A stretch of DNA of 64,000 bases from Phymorhynchus buccinoides (taxonomy: Eukaryota; Mollusca; Gastropoda; Neogastropoda; Raphitomidae). The DNA lies in assembly GCA_017654935.2 (NCBI GenBank), contig CM065684.1, positions 58,125,284 through 58,189,283 on the forward strand, in the 5' to 3' direction. Position 1 is the stretch's first letter. Each line of letters begins with the position of its first letter. Below the pieces are notes generated by a model, which saw nothing but the letters and a program-made list of their open reading frames with translations, was not told the origin of the DNA and ran no database searches. This document shows positions 44,775 to 55,760 of this stretch, piece after piece. The translations under genes and the position numbers were made by a program.

Positions 44775-45496
44775 GAGAAAGACAAAACGAACAAACGGGA
44801 CAAGTAAGCGAAATTAAAGCTAAGGCGAGTTTTACCAAGTTACGAGTTTAGAAATTGACAATCAGTCAATCTTAAATTAACTTGTTACATTTACTATCCA
44901 GAAAAAACCCCAAACAACCAATCAATAAATTGGCCAAAAGCAGCAATTCTTAATTAAATCCAAAATATCTAACAACAAATCAACATCATTATTTCCCAAA
45001 AACGAAAAATATGTTTTTCAATTAATTGCAAATATAATACATCATCAATGCATTCAAAGAGAAAACACACACAAGAAAGATACACACACCAATCACACTC
45101 TACTGCCGGTAACAACACAGACAATACAAACGAAAGGGGTGATAACCACACAAAAAGCTAACCATATAAAAGACTAACAGAAAGAAAGTCGAGAGAAAAG
45201 AGAGCGTTGGAGTAATAAAAAAAAAAAAAAATATACACAATTAAAAGGAAGAAAAATGATCTTAATCCCTCGGCAACTTCGAAACCTAAATAAAATATCT
45301 ACAATGAAGTGCCCCCGTAAACTGGACACGGGAATTAATTTAAATACAGAAAGTCATACAAAATTATACAATTCACATACAAAACAAACTATTGCAATTT
45401 TTTTGAAAATTTATGATTTGGAAAATAACTACCTTTTTTTTTCGAAAAATTCCCAACCTATATCCTACAACTATTTAACCTACAAACTCTGGGGTA

Positions 45497-45507
45497 CGGG
45501 GTCACCA
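45497..45507 (-). other. Primer-binding site of element A
   Basis: TGGTGACCCCG one base inside the 5' LTR. It matches the 3' end expected of tRNA-Trp (CGGGGTCACCA), as used by several gypsy-group elements. Confidence 0.6.
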
Positions 45508-45508
45508 C

Positions 45509-46821
45509 TGTAAAGAAACTGAAACAAACTCTCACACACTTTGTCTCTCTCTCATCCACGCGCGTTCTTAACCAGAGTTTAACTTGGACTTTAACACACT
45601 AACACAACTTTCCGATTATCACCCCTTTATTCTTAAACTAAACAAGAACAACTTTGGTCCCTTTGTATGAGTAAAAAAATGTTCGTCTTGGGACAGGCAC
45701 TGACAGGATAATTTTTACAAACACACCGTTCCTCGTGACACCAACTAAAAAACTTATCTGTCTCCGCGAAGCACCGTCTTCTCCACCGAGGTCACAAACT
45801 TGGTTGCACCTCCTCCCCAAACGTTCTCCACCCAAACGTTTACAAGTCCGTTGGTGCCCTTGGCACCAACACTCAACCAGCGGCTCCCTCAGAAGCGCGA
45901 GGCTGGTCTCCCTTCCTCTCTCCGGCTCCACAGGTCGAAGGTCCACCCAACAGGCTGCCTCTCCCGGCTCCACAGGTCTCCGGTCACTCCACAGGAGGGG
46001 TTACAGAAGGGGTTACAGGTCTCCCTTCCTCTCTCCGGCTCCACAGGTCGAAGGTCCACCCAACAGGAAGGGGTTACAGGGGGGACTGGGCCACACACCC
46101 TGCAAGGGAACTGAAAAGGCTGTCAATATTCTAGCCCTACTTGAATTAGCTTCGCGGACAGAATTTTCCGTGATTAGTTTCGGTGTGAGTGTGTTTAACC
46201 ATGTACTGGCCTTTACAAAACTTAGAACTTTAGACAAACACACCAGCACCGAAACTGTAACTTTCTCTCAAAAAGAGTATACCATTTTTAAGACACCATA
46301 ATGTCTTCGCAAATGTAAATAAAGAAAACCTACAATTTTGAAAACCCTGCAAAATTTAGAAACCCAATTTAAACTTTATGAATGAAATACAACTTTGAAA
46401 TAAGTAAACTTCTTTAAATCCTAGCAATTTAGAAAACAACAACCCAAAATTTACTTTACCCGGACTTCCGAAAAAACCCGGTTAAAAAAAAACGACTGAA
46501 TAAAGGGTGCAGCCTTCTAGCTCAACATCGCCAGATACAGTGCCGTGCACAACCAGACAGTGTCCTATTTGGCTGCTGGCTGTGTGAGCAGTCGAGCGAG
46601 TTACCCAATAAGTTTACGAAATTCACGTGCTACACGTGTTATAAAGAAACAGCTCTACAAAACTTGGTTTTACCAAGGGTAAAGTATATCTCCGACAAGG
46701 AGTTACTTTTTAAATCTGCAACTTGCATTTTAGTTTTACAACATAATATATTTACCAAATTTTATACATTAATAAATTGACATATTATATCGTCAATTTT
46801 GGAATTATGACTTTCCTGACA
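45509..46821 (-). repeat. Element A 5' LTR (1313 bp)
   Basis: Same ends as the 3' LTR. The 61-bp repeat region (about 45905-46080) has an extra rearranged partial unit, which makes it the longest LTR of the set. Confidence 0.9.
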
Positions 46822-47415
46822 AAAGGCCAGTACATGGTTAAACACACTCACACCGAAACTAATCACGGAAAATTCTGTCCGCGAAGCTAATTCAAGTAGG
46901 GCTAGAATATTGACAGCCTTTTCAGTTCCCTTGCAGGGTGTGTGGCCCAGTCCCCCCTGTAACCCCTTCCTGTTGGGTGGACCTTCGACCTGTGGAGCCG
47001 GAGAGAGGAAGGGAGACCAGCCTCGCGCTTCTGAGGGAGCCGCTGGTTGAGTGTTGGTGCCAAGGGCACCAACGGACTTGTAAACGTTTGGGTGGAGAAC
47101 GTTTGGGGAGGAGGTGCAACCAAGTTTGTGACCTTTGGTGGAGAAGACGGTGCTTCGCGGAGACAGATAAGTTTTTTAGTTGGTGTCACGAGGAACGGTG
47201 TGTTTGTAAAAATTATCCTGTCAGTGCCTGTCCCAAGACGAACATTTTTTTACTCATACAAAGGGACCAAAGTTGTTCTCGTTTAGTTTAAGAATAAAGG
47301 GGTGATAATCGGAAAGTTGTGTTAGTGTGTTAAAGTCCAAGTTAAACTCTGGTTAAGAACGCGCGTGGATGAGAGAGAGACAAAGTGTGTGAGAGTTTGT
47401 TTCAGTTTCTTTACA
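46822..47415 (+). repeat. Element B 5' LTR, second part
   Basis: Begins AAAGGCCAGTACATGG, exactly continuing the first part after removal of A and one AAAGG. It ends TTTCTTTACA just before the primer-binding site. It carries one copy of the 61-bp LTR-internal repeat. Confidence 0.9.
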
Positions 47416-47416
47416 G

Positions 47417-47427
47417 TGGTGACCCCG
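47417..47427 (+). other. Primer-binding site of element B
   Basis: TGGTGACCCCG one base after the 5' LTR, identical to A. The match to tRNA-Trp stops after 11 bases (TACCCC follows). Confidence 0.6.
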
Positions 47428-48153
47428 TACCCCAGAGTTTGTAGTTGTAGAATATAGGTTGGGAATTTTCGGAAAAAAAGGGTAGTTATTTTCCAAATCA
47501 TAAATTTTCAAGAAAATTGCAATAGTTTGTTTTGTATGTGAATTGTATAATTTTGTATGACTTTCTGTATTTAAATTAATTCCCGTGTCCAGTTTACGGG
47601 GGCACTTCATTGTAGATATTTTATTTAGGTTTCGAAGTTGCCGAGGGATTAAGATCATTTTTCTTCCTTTTAATTGTGTCTATATTATTTTTTTTTTTTT
47701 TTTTTTTTTATTATTCGAACGCTCTCTTTTCTCTCGACTTTCTTTCTGTTAGTCTTTTATATGGTTAGCTTTTTGTGTGGTTATCACCCCTTTCGTTGGT
47801 ATTGTCTGTGTTGTTACCGGCAGTAGAGTGTGATTGGTGTGTGTATCTTTCTTGTGTGTATGATTTCTCTTTGAATGCATTGATGATGTATTATATTTGC
47901 AATTAACTGAAAAACAGATTTTTCGTTTTTGGGAAATAATGATGTTGAGTTGTTGTTAGATATTTTGGATTTAATTAAGAATTGCTGCTTTTGGCCAATT
48001 TATTGATTGGTTGTTTGGGTTTTTTCTGGATAGTAAATGTAACAAGTTGAATTTAAGATTGACTGATTGTCAATTTCTAAACTCGTAACTTGGTAAAACT
48101 CGCCTTAGCTTTAATTTCGCTTTCTTGTCCCGTTTGTTCGTTTTGTTTTTCTC

Positions 48154-50316
48154 GTGCGTTGGTGTCCTGTCGTTGTTTTCAGGATGGATTCTGAAAAATT
48201 TAAACTTCTTTGTGCGCAAGCAAAGGAACTTAGTTTAGTTGGTGCTGGTGTACGAAAGTCGCTTGTTCGTCCAGACCAATTTGTAGGTAGGACACAAGAA
48301 GTCATTTCCTTTGGTGGAAATAAGGAGGTTTTTCCTTTGGCGTATGTTGATGTTCAGACTGGTTTTTTTTCAGGTTCATTGATGTGTTGTGTGATTGATG
48401 ACCCAGTCGCAGATCTCATTCTGGGTAATGTTGATGGGGTTGACCCTATTCCAGGCTTGATTATGTCTGATGTTTCTCCTGTAGCTGCTGCTGTGTTGAC
48501 CCGAGGTCAAGAAAAAAGAGATGAAAAAAACAAAGACAGATTGACAGTACCTATTTCAGATTTGACATTGTCGACTGATGAACTTATTTCTTTGCAGAGT
48601 TCAGATCCGAAGCTGCAGAAATATCATGACATGGCTTCATCAGGGGAGACATTTTCTTCTGCTGATTGTTCGTACTCATTTCATGAACAACAAGGAGTGT
48701 TGTACCGTGTTTTTTTTAAAAACGATGTTGAGGTTACACAGGTGGTTGTTCCTGAGGATGTAAAGAACAAAGTTCTTTTCACGGCACATGACGGACTTCT
48801 GGCAGGGCATTGTGGAGTCCGAAAGACACTTGGACGTGTACAGAATCGTTTCTGGTGGCCGGGTATTTCCCGAGATGTTCGTCTGTACTGTCGTTCATGT
48901 GCTGTGTGTCAGAAGTGTTGTGCGAAAGGACGTGTGCCTGATGTACCTTTGTCTAAAATGCCCCGCATTGAACAACCGTTTCAGAGAGTTGCGGTGGACA
49001 TTGTTGGTCCGTTTTCTCCTCTTTCTGAGGACAAACACAGGTACGTTTTGACATTAGTGGATGTGGCGACAAGATATCCGGAAGCTGTGCCGCTAAAGTC
49101 CATTGACTCTGTGTCGGTGGCAGAAGCCCTCTTTGGTATATTTTGTCGTTTGGGATTTCCTTGTGAATTGTTGTCTGACAATGGGTCACAGTTCACCTCA
49201 CACATGTTTCAGGAATTCCTCACGCTTTTGTCCATAAAAGGCGTACACTCGTCACCCTACCATGCACAGTCTAATGGGGTGGTGGAGAGATTTCATGGCA
49301 CTATTAAACCCATGTTGCGCAAGCTGATGCAGAACAACCCTAAACAGTGGCATCGTTTGATACCAGCTTTGTTGTTTGCATGTCGTGAAATGCCAAATGC
49401 TTCCACAGGTTTTTCGCCGTTCGAGCTGATGTTTGGCAGGAGAGCCCGTGGTCCTGTTGATTTTCTCGCGGATGCATGGACTGGAAGTGAGAATGCGGAT
49501 GAGGCAAAGCATGTTTGCGACTATGTATGTGACTTAAAAACCAACATAGCCGACATGTGTAAACTGGCTCAAGATTCTGCTGAGGACTCAGCAGCTGTAC
49601 AAAAGAAGTACCGTGATCGAAAGACTCGACCCCGTTCTTTCCAGGTTGGAGAGGAGGTGTTGGTGTTCTTGCCGACCACGAAGAATAAACTTCTATTGAC
49701 GTGGAAAGGTCCATACAAAATAGTCGAGATTTTGGACTTTGACTACATTGTGGAAATCGCTGGCAAGAAAAAGATTTTTCATCCTAACATGCTTAAATCT
49801 TACTATCGTCGTGCTGTTGCCAGTACTGTTGTTGTGAATGGAGATGTCATTCCATTTGACTGCATTCTGTCTAACCAGTTTGATTTTCAGGATTTTGTTG
49901 AGTCTGACAGGAAAGCTCCAGTCTCTGTTCCGAGACCCATGTGTTCAGCGAATGCTTCCATAGCAGTCGTTGAATCTGTCATTCCTGAGGATTGTGTGGT
50001 GCTTCCTACAATGGACAGTGCGTCATCAGAGACGTACAAAGATGTAGTGTATTCTCATTCTTTGTCTTCTTCACAGAAAATAGAGATATCTGATGTCTTT
50101 TCTAGGTTTGTACCGATTTTGACCTCTAACCCTGGTTGTTGTACATTACCCATTGAACATCAGATACCATTGACATCTGAAACTCCTGTTTTTCGAAAAC
50201 AGTACCCATTGCCGTTTTCTTCGCAGGGAACCATCAAGGAGGAGGTGTGTTCAATGTTGAATATGAAAGTCATTGAGCCGTCAGTCTCCATATTCTGCTC
50301 CAGTGGTCCTGGTTAA
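48154..50316 (+). CDS. Element B protease remnant-integrase ORF with in-frame gag deletion
   Basis: 720 residues starting like A (MDSEKFKLLCAQAKEL from 48184), then jumping directly to GVRKSLVRPDQF. Compared with A, 502 codons are missing in frame. The loss covers all of gag, the CCHC knuckle and the protease DSGAT motif, with GCTG at both breakpoints. The integrase (HHCC, DD35E and GPY/F-like module) is intact and nearly identical to A. A 2-bp loss after MKVIEPS shifts the frame, ending at 50316 before RT. Confidence 0.9.
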   Translation: MRWCPVVVFRMDSEKFKLLCAQAKELSLVGAGVRKSLVRPDQFVGRTQEVISFGGNKEVFPLAYVDVQTGFFSGSLMCCVIDDPVADLILGNVDGVDPIPGLIMSDVSPVAAAVLTRGQEKRDEKNKDRLTVPISDLTLSTDELISLQSSDPKLQKYHDMASSGETFSSADCSYSFHEQQGVLYRVFFKNDVEVTQVVVPEDVKNKVLFTAHDGLLAGHCGVRKTLGRVQNRFWWPGISRDVRLYCRSCAVCQKCCAKGRVPDVPLSKMPRIEQPFQRVAVDIVGPFSPLSEDKHRYVLTLVDVATRYPEAVPLKSIDSVSVAEALFGIFCRLGFPCELLSDNGSQFTSHMFQEFLTLLSIKGVHSSPYHAQSNGVVERFHGTIKPMLRKLMQNNPKQWHRLIPALLFACREMPNASTGFSPFELMFGRRARGPVDFLADAWTGSENADEAKHVCDYVCDLKTNIADMCKLAQDSAEDSAAVQKKYRDRKTRPRSFQVGEEVLVFLPTTKNKLLLTWKGPYKIVEILDFDYIVEIAGKKKIFHPNMLKSYYRRAVASTVVVNGDVIPFDCILSNQFDFQDFVESDRKAPVSVPRPMCSANASIAVVESVIPEDCVVLPTMDSASSETYKDVVYSHSLSSSQKIEISDVFSRFVPILTSNPGCCTLPIEHQIPLTSETPVFRKQYPLPFSSQGTIKEEVCSMLNMKVIEPSVSIFCSSGPG

Positions 50317-51427
50317 GAAACCAGATGGTTCCACCCGTTTCTGTTGTGATTATCGTGAGCTTAACAAGGTTACTTGTGCAGACGCGGAGCCCATTCCTGA
50401 TACAGATGATTTATTCATCAGATTGTCCAGGTCGAATTATTTCACCAAGATTGATTTGACAAAAGGATACTGGCAGATTCCAGTCTACGACGCGGACCGT
50501 CACAAAACCGCATTTCAGACTCCGCTGGGTCTCTTTCAGTGGGTCCGGATGCCGTTTGGACTCGTCACAGCTCCGGCAACATTTGCGCGGATGATGAGAG
50601 CGTTGCAGTTGGGACAGCATGCTGTGTCATTCTTTGATGACATCATGATTCATTCTTTTGGATGGCAGGATCATCTTCGTGATGTTTGTGATGTGTTGAC
50701 CAAGTTACAATGTGCAGGTTTGACGGCCAGACCAACAAAGATTTTTGCCGGTTTTCGGGAACTTGTGTTCCTAGGACATAAAGTTGGAAGTGGAGTGTTG
50801 CGTCCTGAGGAGAAGAAGATTCATAAAATCTTGCACATTCCCACTCCTTCAACTAAAAGACAAGTTAGAGCATTGTTGGGTTTGGTTGGATATTACAGAC
50901 GTTATATCCGTGATTTTGCCACACTTACTGCACCTATCACCGACTTGTTGTCGGGAGCGAGTAAGAGGAAGTTTGTGTGGTCTGCTTTGTGTCAGACTGC
51001 CCTGGACGAACTTCAGCGTCGGTTGTCCAGTAGTCCAATACTACTGATTGCGGATTTGGACAAACCATTTGTTGTTCGTTGTGACGCAAGTTCTGTTGGT
51101 GTGGGTGGTGTGTTGTTGCAGGATCATGATGATGTGTTACATCCTGTTACATTTGTTTCGAGAAAGTTGTTGCCTCGAGAGACCAGATACAGCACAATTG
51201 AGCGAGAGTGTTTGGCGATAGTTTGGGTGATTACCAAACTGGGTCGATATCTGTGGGGACGATCTTTTGTGTTGCAGACTGACCACAGACCTTTAGTGTA
51301 TTTGTGCTCTTCGGCGTTCAAGAACTCCAGGATCATGAGGTGGTCCTTGGCGCTGCAAGAGTACAACTTCGTTGTGAAGTCAATCTCTGGCGCAGAAAAT
51401 GTTATCGCAGATTTTCTCAGTCGTTAA
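50273..51427 (+). CDS. Element B reverse transcriptase-RNase H
   Basis: 384 residues, overlapping the upstream ORF by 44 bp in another frame. RT motifs: YRELNKVT, IDLTKGYWQIPV, FQWVRMPFGL, catalytic FFDD at residues 120-123, FLGHKV and LLGLVGYYRRYI. RNase H follows with CDASSVGVGG, IERECLAIVW and QTDHRPLVYL, ending at the TAA. RT sequence character is Ty3/gypsy. Whether it could be reached by frameshifting is unknown; element A reads straight through here, so the 2-bp change is most likely a disabling mutation. Confidence 0.92.
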   Translation: MSRQSPYSAPVVLVKKPDGSTRFCCDYRELNKVTCADAEPIPDTDDLFIRLSRSNYFTKIDLTKGYWQIPVYDADRHKTAFQTPLGLFQWVRMPFGLVTAPATFARMMRALQLGQHAVSFFDDIMIHSFGWQDHLRDVCDVLTKLQCAGLTARPTKIFAGFRELVFLGHKVGSGVLRPEEKKIHKILHIPTPSTKRQVRALLGLVGYYRRYIRDFATLTAPITDLLSGASKRKFVWSALCQTALDELQRRLSSSPILLIADLDKPFVVRCDASSVGVGGVLLQDHDDVLHPVTFVSRKLLPRETRYSTIERECLAIVWVITKLGRYLWGRSFVLQTDHRPLVYLCSSAFKNSRIMRWSLALQEYNFVVKSISGAENVIADFLSR

Positions 51428-52033
51428 CTAAGACTTGAGATGAAAGCTGATTTTGAGAGAATGTCACATTTTGATGATATTTTGTGTGTGGACTAAACTT
51501 AGTTGATGATTGAATCACCTAAAGTATTGCTGATATTATGGTTGTGCGTGTTCATATCACGTCGGATTAGTTGATTGAAAAAGTTAAGATGAACTTCTTG
51601 TGACGCATACGTTTTTGGATTTGTTATGTCCTTTGATATATGTCTATGTTGGGTATGACTGTGTTCATGACTTAAATTACTTCGTTAATTAGTTGGCTTG
51701 TGTGAATATTTCACATGTTTACATTGAATATTGGCATGGATAATTTAAATCAAAACGTTTGTATCATTATATGAATGATACTATGATGACTTTTTTGTGC
51801 TGTATTAAGTCATACTAAATTCGTATTTAGTTGACTGAATATTTGAAAATATTGGGAAAATTTTTTTTTTTTTTTTTTTTTTTAGGCGTGCTTAGTTAAG
51901 AAATTGACATCTATGGATTTGCCTTTTATTGGTATGTTATTTTTTATGCCTTGCCTGACAGACCTTTCCTAATGTTCCCAGTTGCTATATTTAAAGATCG
52001 CAAGCGTTCTTTTTTTTTTTTGGGGGGGGGTAC

Positions 52034-53230
52034 TGTCAGGAAAGGCATAATTCCGAAATTGACGATATAATATGTCAATTTATTAATGTATAAAATTTGG
52101 TAAATATATTATGTTGTAAAACTAAAATGCAAGTTGCAAATTTAAAAAGTAACTCCTTGTCGGAGATATACTTTACCCTTGGTAAAACCAAGTTTTGTAG
52201 AGCTGTTTCTTTATAACACGTGTAGCACGTGAATTTCGTAAACTTATTGGGTAACTCGCTCGACTGCTCACACAGCCAGCAGCCAAATAGGACACTGGTT
52301 GTGCACAGCACTGTGTCTGGCGATGTTGAGCTAGAAGGCTGCGCCCTTTTAATCAGTCGTTTTTTTTAACCGGGTTTTTCGGAAGTCCGGGTAAAGTAAA
52401 TTTTGGGTTGTTGTTTTCTAAATTGCTAGGATTTAAAGAAGTTTACTTATTTCAAAGTTGTATTTCATTCATAAAGTTTAAATTGGGTTTCTAAATTTTG
52501 CAGGGTTTTCAAAATTGTAGGTTTTTTTTATTTACATTTGCAAAGACATTATGGTGTCTTAAAAAATTGTATACTCTTTTTGAGAGAAAGTTACAGTTTC
52601 GGTGCTGGTGTGTTTGTCTAAAGTTCTAAGTTTTGTAAAGGCCAGTACATGGTTAAACACACTCACACCGAAACTAATCACGGAAAATTCTGTCCGCGAA
52701 GCTAATTCAAGTAGGGCTAGAATATTGACAGCCTTTTCAGTTCCCTTGCAGGGTGTGTTGCCCAGTCCCCCCTGTAACCCCTTCCTGTTGGGTGGACCTT
52801 CGACCTGTGGAGCCGGAGAGAGGAAGGGAGACCAGCCTCGCGCTTCTGAGGGAGCCGCTGGTTGAGTGTTGGTGCCAAGGGCACCAACGGACTTGTAAAC
52901 GTTTGGGTGGAGAACGTTTGGGGAGGAGGTGCAACCAAGTTTGTGACCTTGGTGGAGAAGACGGTGCTTCGCGGAGACAGATAAGTTTTTTTAGTTGGTG
53001 TCACGAGGAACGGTGTGTTTGTAAAAATTATCCTGTCAGTGCCTGTCCCAAGACGAAATTTTTTTTACTCATACAAAGGGACCAAAGTTGTTCTCGTTTA
53101 GTTTAAGAATAAAGGGGTGATAATCGGAAAGTTGTGTTAGTGTGTTAAAGTCCAAGTTAAACTCTGGTTAAGAACGCGCGTGGATGAGAGAGAGACAAAG
53201 TGTGTGAGAGTTTGTTTCAGTTTCTTTACA
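52034..53230 (+). repeat. Element B 3' LTR (1197 bp)
   Basis: Runs from TGTCAGGAAAGGC to TTTCTTTACA, preceded by a T-run and G-run (52010-52030). It contains AATAAAGG near 53109, a possible poly(A) signal. Confidence 0.93.
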
Positions 53231-53418
53231 GCCACAAACGATTGCGAATCCGCGCTTGTTTTAACTGCAAACTGAAAGTAATTTTTTCTTAGAATAACGC
53301 ATTCTTTTCGAAGAACACTGATTCTCAGCGCAGATTGGGTGTTTGTAAACCAAGAGTAGCTGTTTCTAGTTTGTGGTGGTGTATGGCTTTGACTTTGACT
53401 TTGAGTGTTGAGTTGAGT

Positions 53419-53457
53419 GTGTGTGTGTGTGTGTGTGTGTCATAAGTCATACGTTTC

Positions 53458-53509
<52 letters not shown>

Positions 53510-53576
53510 GCGTGCGTGTGCGTGCGTGTGTGTGTGTGTGCGTGTGTGCGTGTGTGCGTGCGTGCGTGTGTGTGAA
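53419..53576. repeat. (GT)n microsatellite in the hAT-like element
   Basis: Two GT blocks (about 53419-53438 and 53463-53576) with GC interruptions. Confidence 0.9.
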
Positions 53577-53809
53577 TATTCTGACAAATAAATATGTGTT
53601 TGCATAAGTGAAACTAGTGATGCGAGTACTGGTTAAAAAAAACCGGTTCGAAGAGGGAAAACCGGTTTAAAACCGGCTCGGATTTTTTAACCGGTTATCA
53701 ACTCTAACTATGGCCCATAGTCTTCCACAAAAAGACTAAGCTGTGCCATAACTTTCCGGTACTGTAGAAAATCATTTACTATTCTTCGTCTTGGCTGTGC
53801 CAGACCAAC

Positions 53810-54105
53810 TGACATAGGCTAGAACACCAAGGCTACATCAACATGTTGTTATGCTCTGCATAGTCATGCGGGGATTGTCATTAGTCATAGCAAGCTCCTA
53901 GCATAATAACATCACCGGTCTCCAAAATCCTCCGAAGTCGGAGTGTGGCTGCCCACGCGGCGGGGAAATCAGAAACAGTCACACACGTAATGTTCTCATC
54001 CCTAGCAGGCGCATTTGTACCACAGCGTTCAAGTGCTTCGGCTGTTGGGATGATCCCTGGAGTCTTTTAGCCAGGGTTCGACAACAAAGACAACGACATT
54101 CACTA
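53810..54105 (+). mobile_element. Dispersed repeat with (CAA)n end, empty-site copy
   Basis: Matches 32383-32825 but lacks the 157-bp hairpin. Ends in GACAACAAAGACAACGACA. Confidence 0.65.
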
Positions 54106-54342
54106 TGCAGCTCTCATGTTACTTTTGACCCCTACTACAGGCCAGTGTCAACCAATAATAAAAGCCAATTTGAGTACAGGGTCAATTCTAAAAAAATAAA
54201 AAAACGATGCGAAAGAATAAGAATGTAACCACCACCACCATCCCTACCAGCAACAACAACAACATCAACACAAATCTGGACTAACACAAGTCTCTACCGT
54301 ATTAATTTTGTTAAGCCACCATCCCTTGAAACCCTTTATTAG

Positions 54343-54379
<37 letters not shown>
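54343..54379. repeat. Poly-C tract
   Basis: About 37 consecutive C residues, followed by a T-run. Length is likely unreliable in any assembly. Confidence 0.95.
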
Positions 54380-54385
<6 letters not shown>

Positions 54386-55498
54386 TTTTTCGTTGACTAT
54401 CATTTCGTTATTTTATGTTCACTTATATTCTGATCATAACTTATGATAGCTTACACAGACAGCAACAAAAACAAACTACTGTTTCATTTTATTTGAAGAC
54501 TGATGTCGTTTGACACAAATTAATCATACCATGTTTGACATACCTAGTAAACGCCCACCCCTGCGTTGAGACCCACTGGATAAGCGTTCACTAGGAACTG
54601 ATTTACTTTAGCACTGGTGTGCTTTGAAACAGGTAGTTATGCACTGTTAGTTTGCACTGATATACGTTACATGTGTTTTATCACTAAAGAATGTTTTGGT
54701 ACTCGTGCACATGCACCAAAGAGCTGTTTGCCCATACTTAGTTGATTGGTGTGCTGATAGGTCACTCGTACTAATGTACAGGCGAAGCTCAGTATTGTGA
54801 CCAGCTAACAAACTAATCAAACTTCAAAGAATACAGGGTGATTTAAGGCAACAAATCAAGAAACCAAATAAAAAATAATGATGGATGATTGTTTTCCTGT
54901 AAAAAAAGTTTTTTCTTTCAAATTTTAGCGAAATCTTGCAGTTGTTTTGCTTTTAGGATTGATCGAAACTGTCCGTAAATGCAAGACACCCGTTATTTTG
55001 AATTTAACCACAATTCCACATTTTGTATTGTCTCCAAACAAGTGAAGAAATTTGTTTTTTGGCATGCACATAAAAAAGACACTAAAGGATGGCGTCTTAA
55101 ATGGAAAACAATCAACTAATATGAAATCAAGTAGCCTACGTTTATGCTCTATTAACATAGACATGTCTCAATGCTATGGTTATACAATAAAGTAGGCATA
55201 AAGACAGTGTGTTTATAAATACGTGAAGATATTGTAGCATAATTATTGTGTAAAACAAAGTGTACGTATAAATGTCCATAATACATGTTTCCTGAAATAA
55301 AAAAAATATATGCAATTAATAGAAAGCAAAAATGTTGGAAAGGATGTCTTGTAATTTTGAAACAACACGAAATACTAGTGCCAAATTGAGTTACTTGATC
55401 CACTTGTTTTATTAATAATAATTTGACTTAGTCTAAGTTGATTTAGTCTTCCAAGTCGGCTTCATTGCGTTTATTAACATTATCTATGGCCGTTTCAT
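54380..55498. other. No gene seen
   Basis: AT-rich. CCCATACTTAGTTGATTGGT occurs at about 54732 and again at about 55928, indicating a small dispersed repeat. Confidence 0.45.
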
Positions 55499-55499
55499 C

Positions 55500-55760
55500 A
55501 AAGATTCTAAAAGGGTAAGATGGACTACGTAAGAGTTACGGCGAACCGGGCTGATAGAGTTATCGTTAGTGGGAACAGTACACCACACACAGTGGAGGCT
55601 ATCTAAAAACTCAGACTGGAATTTGAACGGAGAATTCAACTGGCCTATCGACGTGTAAATGTGTACTGTTTTTAAGGGACATAACCAGTGTTTTTGTCCT
55701 CACTACTCATATAGGGAAAAGAGACCGGATGTTAGTCTTTTCTTTTCAGTGTCTTTGGTT
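55500..55760. repeat. Dispersed repeat, copy 2 of 2
   Basis: Second copy of the sequence at 14303-14569, same orientation. Confidence 0.7.

Larger units (their letters stand above)
38869..46821 (-). mobile_element. Ty3/gypsy-type LTR retrotransposon A, nested in B's 5' LTR
   Basis: A 7953-bp element with a perfect 5-bp target duplication AAAGG (38864-38868 and 46822-46826). It is the same family as B, oppositely oriented. Gag, nucleocapsid, protease and integrase form one open frame; the RT core is deleted and only RNase H follows. The LTRs are close to identical apart from the copy number of an internal 61-bp repeat, so insertion is recent. Confidence 0.93.
38258..53230 (+). mobile_element. 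Ty3/gypsy-type LTR retrotransposon B (interrupted by element A)
   Basis: TG...CA termini and a perfect 5-bp target duplication GCCAC at 38253-38257 and 53231-53235. The 5' LTR is split: 38258-38868 and 46822-47415, with element A between. Without A the element is about 7.0 kb. The internal region has lost gag and the protease active site but keeps integrase, RT and RNase H. The empty site (GTCGCACGCCACAAACGATT) is seen in a related sequence near 60000. Confidence 0.92.
37631..53706 (+). mobile_element. hAT-like DNA transposon hosting two nested gypsy-type elements
   Basis: The left end TAGAGGTGGGGTGGAAACCGG and the right end, read on the other strand, TAGAGTTGATAACCGG share TAGAG and AACCGG. 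The flanks ACTATGAC (37623-37630) and ACTATGGC (53707-53714) match at 7 of 8 bases, and 8-bp duplications are characteristic of hAT elements. Without the retrotransposon it would be about 1.1 kb with CCGGTTT-rich subterminal sequence and no transposase. A related sequence lies at 59975-60060. The terminal repeats are imperfect, so the boundaries are provisional. Confidence 0.5.

Noticed and set aside
44317..44817. 166-codon plus-strand ORF with Ala/Ser repeats
   Set aside because: Antisense of the coiled-coil repeat region of the gag frame.
38258..53230. A single large inverted duplication of one retrotransposon
   Set aside because: Two separate perfect 5-bp target duplications and a split but complete 5' LTR show nested insertion. 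The copies also have different deletions.
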